Shown in pieces: positions 1 through 5,144 of a stretch of 5,144 nucleotides of DNA. The stretch lies in the NCBI GenBank assembly GCA_021160955.1, contig JAGHBM010000071.1:1-5144 (forward strand), given 5' to 3'. A program made the translations under genes and the position numbers. A model generated the notes under the pieces. The model saw nothing but the letters and a program-made list of their open reading frames with translations. It was not told the DNA's origin and did no database searches. The DNA comes from Candidatus Aenigmatarchaeota archaeon (lineage in GTDB: Archaea > Aenigmatarchaeota > Aenigmatarchaeia > PWEA01 > JAGHBM01). Each line of letters opens with the position of its first letter. Within the stretch, counting starts at the first letter, position 1.

Positions 1-1121
1 GAATAATCATATATGTAATATTCAAAAATTGTATTTTTAACATACCTCATACTTATCGTGTAATTTTTTCCATCGTTATATCTCTTTCCACTATCAATTC
101 CATTAATGTAGCTACCTCCTTTATACCATCTAATTCTAGTGTAGTGTCCCGACCTACTGTAAAACCCTCCCAATACATAATCATTTAAATTCACGTCTCT
201 CAGGACAGAATTATATACGTATCCCCAATTAGATCCACTTCCATGACCCCTCAAAGCATACATTTTTGATCTTAATTCGAAATTCTTGCCTGATATTTTT
301 GGAATTGGCTCAACAGCTTTAATTGGATCACCCGGACTCACTGAAAGAGAATTTGATGAAAAGTCATCGAAGAATAAAAATGTGGAGTCACCATCGCTTT
401 CAGATGTCACGGGAGAGCTTTGATTTCCATAGTACATGTATATAGTCTTTGATCCAGATGGAATGGTGGGAACTTTTACCCATATTTTCGAGGTGGAACC
501 GTAATTCCACTCCTCTATCCAGTGGCTAAGCGAAGAAACTTTATCCTCATCCGTGAACCTTATATCGGATCCATCAGAATTAGCATGAGAATAATCGAAA
601 TTGCCAGGTGTCAACACTACCAACACCTGATAATTGTTAAGATTGTTTGAAGAAGAAATTGTTATTGGCATCCTGTACTTGAAGTTCGAATCGAACCAGA
701 CTTTTGATGATGTCGACAGATAACCGAATATTCTGTCGGTTTTCCCGAATGGACCAGAAACCTTTATAGAGTAGTTTCCCGATGTGAAATCGCTCGTTAT
801 GTTCAATGTAGTCGCAGATCCCGGTTGAAGAATTGTCACGTTCGGAGTGATGTTGACCTTGGTGTTGTTTATGTACACATCGAATACACTCATATCCAAA
901 GGAGCCTCTCCGTTGTTCTTTATTCCAATTTCCCTTCCAGAAACGGCAGTTATGAAAAAACTTGTTTTTGCCTGAGAAATTTGGTTCTCAACTACGTTCT
1001 TGGATGTGGATTCAAATCCCTTCGAAATTTTTAGCCCCCAAGTGTAAAACATCATCGCCAAGGACACAGTTATCAATATGAACAGAATAGCAACTACCAG
1101 AGACGACATTCCCTTCTTCAT
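1..1121 (-). CDS. Surface/pilin-like protein with class III signal sequence and DUF2341-like domain (C-terminus cut by window edge)
   Basis: An uninterrupted minus-strand frame runs from an ATG at 1121 to the left edge: 373 complete codons and no stop, so the C-terminus is missing. The N-terminus MKKGMSSLVVAILFILITV followed by SLAMMFYTWG has the layout of an archaeal class III signal: short basic stretch, KKG, then about 24 hydrophobic residues. Family knowledge predicts FlaK/PibD-type cleavage after Gly4 and retention of the hydrophobic helix as a pilin-type anchor. Residues ~55-135 look beta-rich. Residues ~142-253 match the DUF2341 pattern I recognise (FKYRMPITIS, SDGSDIRFTD, HWIEEWNYGS, IWVKVPTIP, IYMYYGN, FFDDF). 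Residues ~254-373 resemble the start of a concanavalin/LamG-like beta-sandwich. I count seven N-X-S/T sequons (N85, N90, N94, N107, N116, N233, N353), consistent with a glycosylated exterior protein. There is no ribosome-binding site before the ATG, and a TATA-like element ~26 nt upstream suggests a leaderless transcript; read-through from tbp is also possible. The ligand is unknown. Confidence 0.85.
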   Translation of the reverse strand, partial: MKKGMSSLVVAILFILITVSLAMMFYTWGLKISKGFESTSKNVVENQISQAKTSFFITAVSGREIGIKNNGEAPLDMSVFDVYINNTKVNITPNVTILQPGSATTLNITSDFTSGNYSIKVSGPFGKTDRIFGYLSTSSKVWFDSNFKYRMPITISSSNNLNNYQVLVVLTPGNFDYSHANSDGSDIRFTDEDKVSSLSHWIEEWNYGSTSKIWVKVPTIPSGSKTIYMYYGNQSSPVTSESDGDSTFLFFDDFSSNSLSVSPGDPIKAVEPIPKISGKNFELRSKMYALRGHGSGSNWGYVYNSVLRDVNLNDYVLGGFYSRSGHYTRIRWYKGGSYINGIDSGKRYNDGKNYTISMRYVKNTIFEYYIYDY

Positions 1122-1143
1122 AATCTTATTATAGAAAACACTC

Positions 1144-1153
1144 AATTTAAAAA
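1144..1153 (-). promoter_or_regulatory. TATA-like element / T-tract between tbp and the surface-protein gene
   Basis: On the minus strand this reads TTTTTAAATT, directly after the tbp TAG stop. Its centre is about 26 nt upstream of the ATG at 1121, the usual archaeal distance from TATA box to transcription start, so transcription would begin at or next to the start codon. The leading T5 could also act as a weak archaeal terminator for tbp. Both roles are inferred from sequence and spacing. Confidence 0.45.
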
Positions 1154-1696
1154 CTATATTGCCCCGAGTTCTTTAAGTTCGTCCTCGAGTTTTTTTATGG
1201 CTTTCTTGACGTCGTTAACGCTTCTCCCACCTGTGCAGACTATCTTCCCGGATCCGAAGAGTAAAAACGCAACCTTTGGATCCTTTATCCTGTAGACGAG
1301 TCCTGGGAATTGTTCTGGTTCGTATTCTGCATTTGGAAGGAGAAATGCTATCTCGTTGAGCTTCAAGACTGCATCTATCTTTGCGCTGGCAACTATGTTT
1401 TCTATCCTTATCTTTGGTTTTCCTTTTATCTTTATCCTTGCCTTTTTTATGGACTCTATTATCTTTTTGACAGCCTTCCTCGCGAGTTCAGGGCTTCTGG
1501 CACCAGTACAAACTATCTTCCCAGAGCTAAATATCAGAGAAGCAGCCTTTGGATCCTTTATCCTGTAGACGAGTCCTGGGAATTGTTCTGGTTCGTATTC
1601 AGTTCCCGGAATTCTGGCGACAACCTTGTCAAGAGGTATTCTAGTGTTCAAAGTAGCAGAAGCAACGACATTTTCTATTTTTATGTCACTAACCAT
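1154..1696 (-). CDS. tbp: TATA-binding protein (TBP), archaeal general transcription factor
   Basis: This encodes a 180-residue TBP, the usual length for archaeal TBPs. It binds promoter TATA boxes and recruits TFB and RNA polymerase. Two TBP half-repeats are evident at residues ~5-91 and ~96-180, each with IEN(V/I)VASA, EYEPEQFPGLVYRIKDPK, an IF/LF segment and SGKIVCTG. The four phenylalanines expected to intercalate at the edges of the TATA box are present: F39 and F56 in the first half, F130 and F147 in the second, by homology with eukaryotic TBP. The frame can extend two codons upstream to a GTG at 1702. I chose the ATG at 1696 because the AGGTG ribosome-binding site lies 8 nt before it but only 2 nt before the GTG. 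The C-terminus ends KELGAI, with no long acidic tail. The gene has its own TATA box and is divergent from the YjbQ/kinase operon. An internal 55-bp perfect direct repeat is described separately. Confidence 0.97.
   Translation of the reverse strand: MVSDIKIENVVASATLNTRIPLDKVVARIPGTEYEPEQFPGLVYRIKDPKAASLIFSSGKIVCTGARSPELARKAVKKIIESIKKARIKIKGKPKIRIENIVASAKIDAVLKLNEIAFLLPNAEYEPEQFPGLVYRIKDPKVAFLLFGSGKIVCTGGRSVNDVKKAIKKLEDELKELGAI
1273..1327 (-). repeat. 55-bp perfect direct repeat, copy in the C-terminal half of tbp
   Basis: These 55 bases are identical to 1546-1600, at an offset of 273 bp (91 codons). The copy encodes E124 to K141 of TBP (EYEPEQFPGLVYRIKDPK) plus the first base of the next codon. 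Every synonymous position matches the other copy. The bases just outside differ: the preceding codon is GCA here and ACT in the other half. Confidence 0.95.
1546..1600 (-). repeat. 55-bp perfect direct repeat, copy in the N-terminal half of tbp
   Basis: This is the partner of 1273-1327 and encodes E33 to K50. An 11-bp match outside the repeat keeps the same 273-bp offset (1239-1249 and 1512-1522). Nearby identical amino acids use different codons: VCTG is GTT TGT ACT GGT in this half and GTC TGC ACA GGT in the other. Confidence 0.95.
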
Positions 1697-1704
1697 ACAC
1701 ACCC

Positions 1705-1709
1705 CACCT
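1705..1709 (-). promoter_or_regulatory. Ribosome-binding site of tbp
   Basis: AGGTG on the minus strand matches the archaeal anti-Shine-Dalgarno complement (GGAGGTGATC). It lies 8 nt before the ATG at 1696 and only 2 nt before an in-frame GTG at 1702, so it favours the ATG start and a 180-residue protein. Confidence 0.7.
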
Positions 1710-1728
1710 AAGTGTTTTTTAATATTTG

Positions 1729-1739
1729 TTATTTAAATA
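1729..1739 (-). promoter_or_regulatory. TATA box of tbp
   Basis: The minus strand reads TATTTAAATAA, a good archaeal TATA box, preceded by a purine-rich AAAAAAG that could serve as the BRE. A start about 25 nt downstream falls near 1708-1712. That gives a leader of roughly 12-16 nt that just includes the AGGTG. TBP would be acting on its own promoter, as for any archaeal gene; I see no separate operator. Confidence 0.65.
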
Positions 1740-1876
1740 CTTTTTTAAGCGAATTTTTTGGATTCATTTAGGGATTGCTTTTTGACTTCGAATATCTGAG
1801 CGACGTAAAATATTTCAAAAGTTACAAAAGAGATATTACGATAACATCGCTGAAAAATACTCGTTAGAAAAGAAAT

Positions 1877-1883
1877 GATATAA
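1877..1883 (+). promoter_or_regulatory. Probable TATA box of the YjbQ-family/kinase operon
   Basis: GATATAA follows a purine-rich stretch (GAAAAGAAA at 1867-1875) that could be a BRE. A start 25 nt downstream would fall near 1905-1908 and leave a leader of ~13-16 nt. The alternative TTTAATTT just downstream would give an almost leaderless message. No clear Shine-Dalgarno precedes the ATG at 1921. The exact element is uncertain, but some promoter is expected here. Confidence 0.5.
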
Positions 1884-1920
1884 CTTTAATTTTTTATTTC
1901 ATCGCAGCTTAACACTATTC

Positions 1921-2310
1921 ATGTATCAAAAAATCATCGAAATTTCAACCAATCCCGACGATATAATCGATATAACTTCTGACGTGGAAGAAATAGTCGA
2001 AGAGAGCAAGATAAAAGACGGTATATGTCTCATCTTCAACCTTGGTTCTACGGGATCAATACTGATAAATGAGAATGAAGATGGACTTCTGGAAGATTTT
2101 AGAGAAACCCTGAAAGGGATAACTTCCGGAAAACATCGCCATCCGTCGAACGCGCATTCTCATCTGAAAGCGGGTCTAATCGGACCGGGCAAAGTTGTAC
2201 CGGTGAAGGATGGTAGCCTTCAATTGGGAACTTGGCAGAGCATAATGTTCTGCGAATTTGACATAAGACCGAGGAAAAGGAAAATCTTGGTTACCGTCAT
2301 TGGAGAGTAA
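1921..2310 (+). CDS. YjbQ/UPF0047 family protein (secondary thiamine-phosphate synthase-like)
   Basis: This is a 129-residue soluble protein with the full family signature and close to normal length (~130-140). Visible blocks are GSTGSILINENEDGLLEDF (42-60), NAHSHLKAGLIGP (77-89) with the conserved H79 and H81, VPVKDGSLQLGTWQSI (93-108) and CEFDIRPRKRKILVTVIGE (111-129). H72, H74, H79 and H81 form a His-rich patch where family members have the putative active or metal site. E. coli YjbQ has been reported to have weak thiamine-phosphate synthase activity, but the true role in archaea is unsettled, so thiamine synthesis should be treated as tentative. I chose the ATG at 1921 because it starts at the family's usual N-terminus; no ribosome-binding site precedes it. 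The gene leads an operon, with the kinase ATG 4 nt after its stop. It is not accompanied here by other thiamine genes. Confidence 0.92.
   Translation: MYQKIIEISTNPDDIIDITSDVEEIVEESKIKDGICLIFNLGSTGSILINENEDGLLEDFRETLKGITSGKHRHPSNAHSHLKAGLIGPGKVVPVKDGSLQLGTWQSIMFCEFDIRPRKRKILVTVIGE
2302..2305 (+). promoter_or_regulatory. Ribosome-binding site of the membrane kinase gene
   Basis: GGAG (extended GGAGAG) sits inside the last codons of the upstream gene, 9 nt before the ATG at 2315. It selects that ATG over an in-frame TTG at 2300 and supports translation from a shared mRNA. Confidence 0.65.
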
Positions 2311-2314
2311 TCTA

Positions 2315-2941
2315 ATGAAAACTTGGGAAACGCTTAGACAAGTGATGCACCTCTCAGGGTTGGTAGTCATTTTGATAGCGTATTTCTTGGGAGATAACCT
2401 CACCGGTATACTGTCCATAGCCTTTGGGATATTTCTTTTTTTCCTATCGTACTATGTGAAGATAAGAAACGAAATAAGGAAAAAACTCCCAATAAGGGTA
2501 AAGAAATTGGAAGAATTGGAAGATATCTTTTTCGAAGTTATAGAATCTCTCGCAAAGGAAAGGAGCGAATATTACTACGTCGGTGCGATATTATTTTTCA
2601 TATCTTCGGGTATATCACTTATAATATTTCCCGAGAAGATCGCATTCATATCAGTCACGATCCTTGCCGTCGGAGATTCGCTTTCTACGTTCGTAGGTGT
2701 ACATTGGGGAAGGCATAAGACCATGATAAATCCAAGAAAGAGTTATGAAGGAACTGTGGGTGGGTTTTTGTCGAGTTTCTTAGTGTGTCTGATATTCACA
2801 AATCCCATCGTGTCATTCGTGGCATCGTTGATCGGTGCAACAGTCGAATTGCTACCAATAAAGATAAACGACAACCTCCTCATTCCTATATCGGTTGGAC
2901 TCGTGTTGTTGGTGATGAAATCGTTCGGAATACCAATTTGA
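2315..2941 (+). CDS. Dolichol/phytol/diacylglycerol kinase family membrane protein (probable CTP-dependent polyprenol kinase)
   Basis: This is a 208-residue integral membrane protein with about seven hydrophobic segments (approx. 14-27, 29-48, 86-105, 109-132, 146-161, 163-181, 187-202) and a charged cytoplasmic-type loop at 49-85. Family hallmarks are E5-x-x-R8-x-x-x-H12 near the N-terminus, GDS (120-122) followed by VGVHWGRHK, the NPRKSYEGTVGGF block (139-151) and E178LLP...DNLLIPISVG near the C-terminus. These are typical of the SEC59/DGK1/VTE5 superfamily, whose members phosphorylate membrane lipid alcohols, usually with CTP. In an archaeon, dolichol or another polyprenol is a reasonable substrate, but sequence alone does not separate this from phytol/geranylgeraniol or diacylglycerol kinase. 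I chose the ATG at 2315 for its GGAG site; the in-frame TTG at 2300 would overlap the upstream gene. The gene is second in an operon with the YjbQ-family gene. Confidence 0.88.
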   Translation: MKTWETLRQVMHLSGLVVILIAYFLGDNLTGILSIAFGIFLFFLSYYVKIRNEIRKKLPIRVKKLEELEDIFFEVIESLAKERSEYYYVGAILFFISSGISLIIFPEKIAFISVTILAVGDSLSTFVGVHWGRHKTMINPRKSYEGTVGGFLSSFLVCLIFTNPIVSFVASLIGATVELLPIKINDNLLIPISVGLVLLVMKSFGIPI

Positions 2942-2948
2942 AAAAAAA
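2941..2948 (-). terminator. T8 transcription terminator of the methionyl-tRNA synthetase gene
   Basis: The minus strand carries a run of eight T residues 30 nt beyond the synthetase stop, overlapping the last base of the convergent kinase gene's stop codon. Oligo-T without a hairpin is the normal archaeal terminator. I see no convincing stem-loop beside it. The plus strand has only A-rich sequence here, so this element serves the minus strand. Confidence 0.65.
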
Positions 2949-2977
2949 TTGTCTTGAAAACTTGAGAAAATAACAGT

Positions 2978-5122
2978 TTACCCTATCTTTGCTCCCTCTC
3001 CTATCCTGTCAACTTTCACTACTTCTCCAGACTCGGTGACCAATTTTTTATCCTCGTAAAGGACACAATTTTCTCCCGTGACCAACTTGTTTATCCTTTG
3101 AAACTCTTTGAATGGGATGACTTTTTTCGGTTTTGGTCTGATTCCCTCGGGAAAGACTCTGTCGCCCGGTTCGGACTCATCAACGTACAACAAACCGACA
3201 TCATCACCCTTCTCCGCGGCAAGAAGCATTCCATTGGATTTTTCACCCCTTAAAACGGCAGGCTCGAGGTTGGCCACCACAATTATCTTCTTGTTCAGCA
3301 GGTCACTCTTTGAATACCACATCTTCAGACCCGCAACTATTTGTCTCTCTTCTCCACAATCTATTTTAAGAACGTATAACCTGTCTGCATTTGGATGATC
3401 CTTGACTTCCAAGATCTTGGCAACCCTCAGATCCAAGAAAGAAATTGGATCACTACCCGATCTCGTAAACCTGCTTTTGATTTCCTCAAGCTCCTCATCG
3501 ATTATCTTCTCAAAAAGTACCTTCGGTTTATTTATTGGGTGATTAGAAAGTTTTAACTCACTTGCAGATTTCCAGTCAACATCATCACCTTCATTCAAGA
3601 ATTCCAATATTTTTTTTGATGAATCTGGAAGAAAAGGATCCAGCAATATGGCAACACCACGAACTATGTTACACGAAATGTTCAAAATTGTTTTTACCCT
3701 TTCCTCATCTTGCTTTATGAGGTGCCAAGGCTCTTGGTTGTTGAAATACGCATTGGCCTCTTTGCATAGGTGAACAATACCCTTGAGCGCTTCCCTAATT
3801 CTCGCGTTTTCCATGTAATCAGTTATCTCATTGTGAATTTCTTTCCACTTCTCAATCATCCTTTTGTCTTCATCGTTTAGCTCTCCAAGTGATGGGACCT
3901 CACCAAAGTTTGACTTGGTAAAGGACAAGACTCTGTGAACAAAATTTCCGATCACATCTGATAGCTCATTGTTTATCCTTCTTTGAAACTCTTCCCACGT
4001 GAAGATAGAATCATCTGTTTCAGGATATAGTGAGATGAGAACATATCTCCAATAGTCGGCAGGCTTTATCTTTAGAGCTTCCTCGGTTGTGAGTCCCTCT
4101 CCACGACTCTTTGAAAACTTGACACCCTTTGATAACAACCAAGCCGATGCTACGATATCATCCACGAGCTTCCAGTTTTCCCCTGTGCCTTTCAGAGAGG
4201 ATGGAAATGTTATGGTGTGAAATGGAACGTTGTCCTTCCCCATGAACTGGACATACTTAACATCATCGGACAGCCACCACCTCTTCCATTCTTCCGGTTT
4301 ACCAATCTTGTTGCTCCATTCTTTTGTTATTCCAATGTATCCTATGGGAGCATCAAACCATACGTAAAGAACCTTGCCTTCATACCCTTTCTTTGGTACG
4401 GGAAACCCCCAAGATGCATCTCTTGTGATCGTCCTCGGTTTAAGACCCTCTTTCAACCAACCTAAGGAGAAATTCTTAACCAATGGACTCCAGTTGCTAC
4501 TCTCTATCCATCCTCTCAACCAAGATTCAAATCTTGGCAAATCCAGAAGAAGATGTTTGGTTTTTCTGAATTCTATATCACTTTTCCCGCAATGAACACA
4601 CCTCGGATTTATGAGTTCCTTTGGAGTGAGCACCCTGCCGCAGTCATCACACTGATCACCTCGGGCAAGACCACCACAATACGGACACCTTCCCTCTATC
4701 CATCTGTCAGCAAGAAATCTCTTACAATTCTTACAGTAAGGAAGTTCCATTTCCTCTTCTATGAGGTAGCCATTTTCATCGAGTTTTTTAAAGATGTGAT
4801 ACGTGATCTCTTTGTTCTCTTCCGAGTGGGTAATGCCATAGTAAGTGAAATTTATGTTGAATTTTTTGAAAATTTCCTGAATTTTTTCATGGTTCTTGAA
4901 CACGAGCTCCTCGGGAGTGGTACCGAGTTTTTCCGCTGTAACCTCGAACATGGTTCCATGGGAATCTGATCCACAGATGTATATGGTTTCGTAGCCTGCC
5001 AGTTTGAGATACCTATGATACACATCCGCTGGAAGGACCGATCCAATTATATTTCCCAAATGCGGCATTCCGTGGATGTACGGAAGCGCTGACGTGACAA
5101 GAACCCTTTTGATTTCAATCAC
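2978..5122 (-). CDS. metG: Methionyl-tRNA synthetase with fused C-terminal tRNA-binding domain
   Basis: This is a 714-residue class I synthetase that charges tRNA-Met with methionine in the cytoplasm. The Rossmann catalytic core carries the HIGH signature as HLGN (21-24) and the KMSKS signature as KFSKS (335-339). WFDAPIGYIG (255-264) and GKDNVPFHTITFP (295-307) are also typical. The inserted domain has four CxxC pairs (C130/C133, C146/C149, C158/C161, C175/C178), the two-zinc-knuckle form. The helical anticodon domain spans ~370-550; P465-W466 and N393 appear to match anticodon-reading residues of the E. coli enzyme. Residues ~558-660 are a Trbp111/EMAPII-like OB-fold (DLRVAKILEVKDHPNADRL, NLEPAVLRGEKSNGMLLAA) that binds tRNA nonspecifically. 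About 54 further residues follow. The start is taken as a GTG at 5122, giving the family-like N-terminus MIEIKRVLVTSALPY. The frame stays open to the window edge, so a start further upstream is not excluded. No well-spaced ribosome-binding site precedes the GTG. Confidence 0.97.
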   Translation of the reverse strand: MIEIKRVLVTSALPYIHGMPHLGNIIGSVLPADVYHRYLKLAGYETIYICGSDSHGTMFEVTAEKLGTTPEELVFKNHEKIQEIFKKFNINFTYYGITHSEENKEITYHIFKKLDENGYLIEEEMELPYCKNCKRFLADRWIEGRCPYCGGLARGDQCDDCGRVLTPKELINPRCVHCGKSDIEFRKTKHLLLDLPRFESWLRGWIESSNWSPLVKNFSLGWLKEGLKPRTITRDASWGFPVPKKGYEGKVLYVWFDAPIGYIGITKEWSNKIGKPEEWKRWWLSDDVKYVQFMGKDNVPFHTITFPSSLKGTGENWKLVDDIVASAWLLSKGVKFSKSRGEGLTTEEALKIKPADYWRYVLISLYPETDDSIFTWEEFQRRINNELSDVIGNFVHRVLSFTKSNFGEVPSLGELNDEDKRMIEKWKEIHNEITDYMENARIREALKGIVHLCKEANAYFNNQEPWHLIKQDEERVKTILNISCNIVRGVAILLDPFLPDSSKKILEFLNEGDDVDWKSASELKLSNHPINKPKVLFEKIIDEELEEIKSRFTRSGSDPISFLDLRVAKILEVKDHPNADRLYVLKIDCGEERQIVAGLKMWYSKSDLLNKKIIVVANLEPAVLRGEKSNGMLLAAEKGDDVGLLYVDESEPGDRVFPEGIRPKPKKVIPFKEFQRINKLVTGENCVLYEDKKLVTESGEVVKVDRIGEGAKIG

Positions 5123-5144
5123 CCTTGAAAATATTTGATAGAAC

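Noticed and set aside
825..1034. Plus-strand 69-aa frame opposite the surface-protein gene
   Set aside because: The opposite strand carries a continuous frame with a coherent signal helix and DUF2341 pattern; the plus-strand frame has no recognisable content.
1700..1702. GTG at 1702 as the tbp start (182-aa protein beginning MCMVSD)
   Set aside because: The AGGTG site would be only 2 nt away, against 8 nt for the ATG at 1696.
1310..1711. Plus-strand frames of 133 aa (1310-1711) and 70 aa (1356-1568) opposite tbp
   Set aside because: They lie antisense to an unmistakable TBP. Their Phe/Tyr/Leu-rich composition is what reverse translation of Lys/Glu/Ile-rich codons gives, and I recognise no domain or start signal.
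1740..1876. Possible small RNA (C/D box or similar) in the divergent intergenic region
   Set aside because: CTGA occurs at two places, but there is no RTGATGA C-box partner on either strand at suitable spacing and no strong stem-loop. I see only AT-rich promoter sequence.
2300..2302. TTG at 2300 as the kinase start
   Set aside because: It overlaps the upstream gene's end and the GGAG site itself. The ATG at 2315 has ideal spacing and begins at the family's normal N-terminus.
2176..2418. Minus-strand 80-aa frame and the plus-strand frame 2785-2973 over the kinase operon
   Set aside because: Both overlap well-supported genes in other frames and show no domain or ribosome-binding site of their own.
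2950..2970. Repeated CTTGA in the gap between convergent genes as a terminator hairpin
   Set aside because: The two copies are direct, not inverted, so they do not pair into a stem. The T8 run alone is the better terminator call.
3108..4969. Plus-strand frames inside metG (3108-3398, 4217-4465, 4374-4595, 4553-4969) and a minus-strand frame at 4852-5046
   Set aside because: All lie within a full-length MetRS whose motifs are intact throughout. They overlap one another, lack family resemblance and are shadows.

Overview
This is an AT-rich archaeal chromosomal segment. The clearest evidence is a TATA-binding protein gene. Supporting evidence is an archaeal-type methionyl-tRNA synthetase, a surface protein with a class III (pilin/archaellin-type) signal sequence, and archaeal TATA boxes placed about 25 nt upstream of probable transcript starts. 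Arg is mostly AGG/AGA and Ile is often ATA, which is common in AT-rich or thermophilic archaea. A DUF2341-type secreted protein beside a compact set of core genes would fit a euryarchaeal or DPANN-like lineage, but I cannot place it further from sequence alone.

Layout. Positions 1-1121 (minus) hold a surface protein that runs off the left edge: class III signal sequence, beta-rich linker, DUF2341-like domain and the start of a further domain. Positions 1154-1696 (minus) encode the general transcription factor TBP, with the surface protein 32 nt downstream of it. Positions 1697-1920 are a divergent intergenic region with a promoter on each strand and no RNA gene or ORF that I can support. Positions 1921-2310 and 2315-2941 (plus) are a tight two-gene operon: a YjbQ/UPF0047 family protein, then a multi-spanning membrane protein of the dolichol/phytol/diacylglycerol kinase family. 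Positions 2978-5122 (minus) hold a complete or nearly complete methionyl-tRNA synthetase with a fused C-terminal tRNA-binding domain. It converges on the kinase gene across a 36-nt gap that carries a T8 terminator for the synthetase strand.

Function. These are mostly housekeeping genes: transcription initiation, aminoacylation and probably lipid-carrier phosphorylation. There is one cell-surface protein. The only functional link I can suggest is that a polyprenol kinase could supply the lipid carrier for N-glycosylation of sequon-rich surface proteins such as the one at the left edge; this is inference. I found no mobile element, CRISPR array, tRNA, rRNA or defence system.

The most unusual feature is a perfect 55-bp direct repeat inside tbp. 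It joins the two ancestral half-repeats at nucleotide level, with identical codons, while the flanking half-repeat sequence has diverged. This suggests recent gene conversion between the halves.
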